Position numbers and translations under genes: made by a program
Shown here: one piece after another, positions 63,077 through 64,000 of the stretch
How the letters are laid out: each line of letters begins with the position of its first letter
How positions within the stretch are numbered: the stretch's first letter is position 1
Assembly (NCBI GenBank): GCA_963776195.1
Contig: CAVZMO010000014.1
Coordinates: forward strand, 1-64,000
Direction: 5' to 3'
From: CAVZMO01 sp963776195
GTDB lineage: Bacteria > Nitrospirota > Thermodesulfovibrionia > Thermodesulfovibrionales > SM23-35
DNA: 64,000 nt
Notes under the pieces: generated by a model
Databases searched by the model: none
Told to the model about the DNA's origin: nothing
Seen by the model: the letters and a program-made list of their open reading frames with translations, nothing else

Positions 63077-64000
63077 CTATTTTGTTAAGGCAGTTGATGT
63101 CTGTTCTACTTGCTTCCAGGTTTTATCAGGGTCATACTTTGCCATTGCCTTTGCAATCTCCTCCGTCTTCGGCCCGAGATTCTTTTCGTACACAATTCCC
63201 TGCCGGCTCACAATAAATGTCATGATCCCTGACACCCCGTATTGCGCAGGGTATGCCACTAATCCAAACCCCGATATCATCTTGCCGTTGGTCACGTATT
63301 CCAGTTCACCCCCGGGGGCGTTACTGCCCTGGCTTTTCAGGATCTTGAAATAATACCCGTAATATGGCGCATGCTTCTCGCCCTTTTTTCCTACAGTGTA
63401 TCCTTCTTCCGTGGCACGGGCAAACAGGGGCCCGAGGGGACTCCTATCCTCTCCCGGTCCAACCTCCCAGTACAGACCATCCTTCTTGCTCTCATTACTC
63501 ACAAAATGTTGAGCGTATTGAAGCACTCCATCACCATTACGGTCCTTGCGGGCATATTCGCGTTGCGCATCCACATGCGCCAGAGCAACCTGAATGGTAT
63601 TTAATTCGTTCCTGCCTATCCTCCGGTTTATGATCTCCTGTTTTCCCTCTTCAGTAGAGAAGACCCATTCCTGCCCTGATTTCACAATGGGGATAGAGAA
63701 GGGGCACTCGTCTTTTCCAATGACAGGGAGCATTGTCTTGTCGTCCAACTTTGAAAACTTAACCGCATCCCCTGCTGTCTTGACAAAACGTTCACGGGCG
63801 CGCCTGTCGGCAACCGCATCCCCTGAGGATATGATGTCTTTGCCTTCGGGTCCGAAGATAGCTGATAATTCTTCAATGTCATTGTTCTTGGCGGCCTCCA
63901 CAAGCGCTTTGAATGCGTCTTCCGGGGACTTGAACGTCTTCTGCTTCGTATCTTGAGCATAGGAAAGAAAACTGATAAATGTTATTACAATCATGGTCAC
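63077..64000 (-). CDS. DUF2950 family exported protein, 5' end at the window edge
   Basis: At least 307 aa. SPEDAFKALVEAAKNNDIEEL, WVFSTEEGKQEIINRRIGRNE, the AQREYARKDRNGDGVLQYAQ segment and PYYGYYFKILKSQG are DUF2950 features. A hydrophobic stretch ending SYAQD is the end of a signal peptide; the true start likely lies past 64000. Function unknown, probably periplasmic. Confidence 0.88.
   Translation of the reverse strand: MTMIVITFISFLSYAQDTKQKTFKSPEDAFKALVEAAKNNDIEELSAIFGPEGKDIISSGDAVADRRARERFVKTAGDAVKFSKLDDKTMLPVIGKDECPFSIPIVKSGQEWVFSTEEGKQEIINRRIGRNELNTIQVALAHVDAQREYARKDRNGDGVLQYAQHFVSNESKKDGLYWEVGPGEDRSPLGPLFARATEEGYTVGKKGEKHAPYYGYYFKILKSQGSNAPGGELEYVTNGKMISGFGLVAYPAQYGVSGIMTFIVSRQGIVYEKNLGPKTEEIAKAMAKYDPDKTWKQVEQTSTALTK

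Noticed and set aside
1..64000. CRISPR array, tRNA or rRNA gene
   Set aside because: No regularly spaced repeats and no tRNA-like TTCGA arm or rRNA segments were recognised by eye; a covariance-model search would be decisive.

Overview
The window reads as a chromosomal segment of a Gram-negative anaerobe. Outer-membrane logic is present (a porin ending in Phe, a SurA-like chaperone, an AMIN-type amidase), together with an adenosylcobalamin-dependent (class II) ribonucleotide reductase, a selenocysteine formate dehydrogenase, formate-THF ligase and a thioredoxin-coupled arsenate reductase. Nitrospirota or Desulfobacterota would fit; this is an inference from gene content and no rRNA gene is present to settle it. 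I saw no tRNA, rRNA or CRISPR array.

Layout. 1-7.5 kb: a molybdenum region with the decayed 3' end of a formate dehydrogenase gene, a heavily frameshifted modABC copy, a porin and a ModE-like regulator on the opposite strand, then a second modABC copy with truncated modA and frameshifted modB. Both modC genes are open. 7.7-8.2 kb: an IS200/IS605 element with only tnpA. 8.2-18.5 kb (minus): diguanylate cyclase, glgB, dtd, a GH57 enzyme, ftsB, eno, lpd, gcvH. 18.7-21.5 kb (plus): DUF177-rpmF-plsX-fabH behind a near-consensus promoter. 21.5-30.4 kb (minus): a hybrid histidine kinase, then a compact type II polyketide/fatty-acid-like cluster (CrtI-like oxidoreductase, ACP, active ketosynthase, FabZ-like dehydratase, and a second ketosynthase that has lost its catalytic residues), interrupted by a DUF559 gene with palindromic repeats; upstream lie a non-autonomous relative of the IS element and a PilZ-methyltransferase fusion. 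30.5-42 kb (minus): VTT membrane protein, slipin, NfeD protease, deacetylase-like protein, fhs, a cNMP-binding protein and a NuoE-NuoF-FdhA formate dehydrogenase operon. 42-64 kb: mixed housekeeping genes (surA-like, purN, pssA, leuA, plsC-like, nrdJ, arsC, a Trx-CcdA fusion, NifU C-terminal domain, amidase, EcfT, D-aminoacylase, AI-2E transporter, an eRF1-like BaeRF protein, an oligopeptide-binding lipoprotein, and a DUF2950 gene cut by the window edge).

How the genes work together. Molybdate (or tungstate) uptake would feed the formate dehydrogenase; its UGA codon is followed by a hairpin at the spacing of a bacterial SECIS. NuoE/F-like subunits would couple formate to NAD(P)H, and Fhs directly downstream would pass formate to tetrahydrofolate; gcvH and lpd lie elsewhere in the window. 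The KS/KS-like pair with ACP, dehydratase and CrtI-like enzyme is the best candidate for an uncharacterised pathway, probably making a polyunsaturated or cyclised acyl chain.

Caveat. Single-base frameshifts also hit glgB, the hybrid kinase and nuoE. Some may be assembly errors. The 1-7 kb region has a much higher lesion density, including truncation, and looks like genuine decay.
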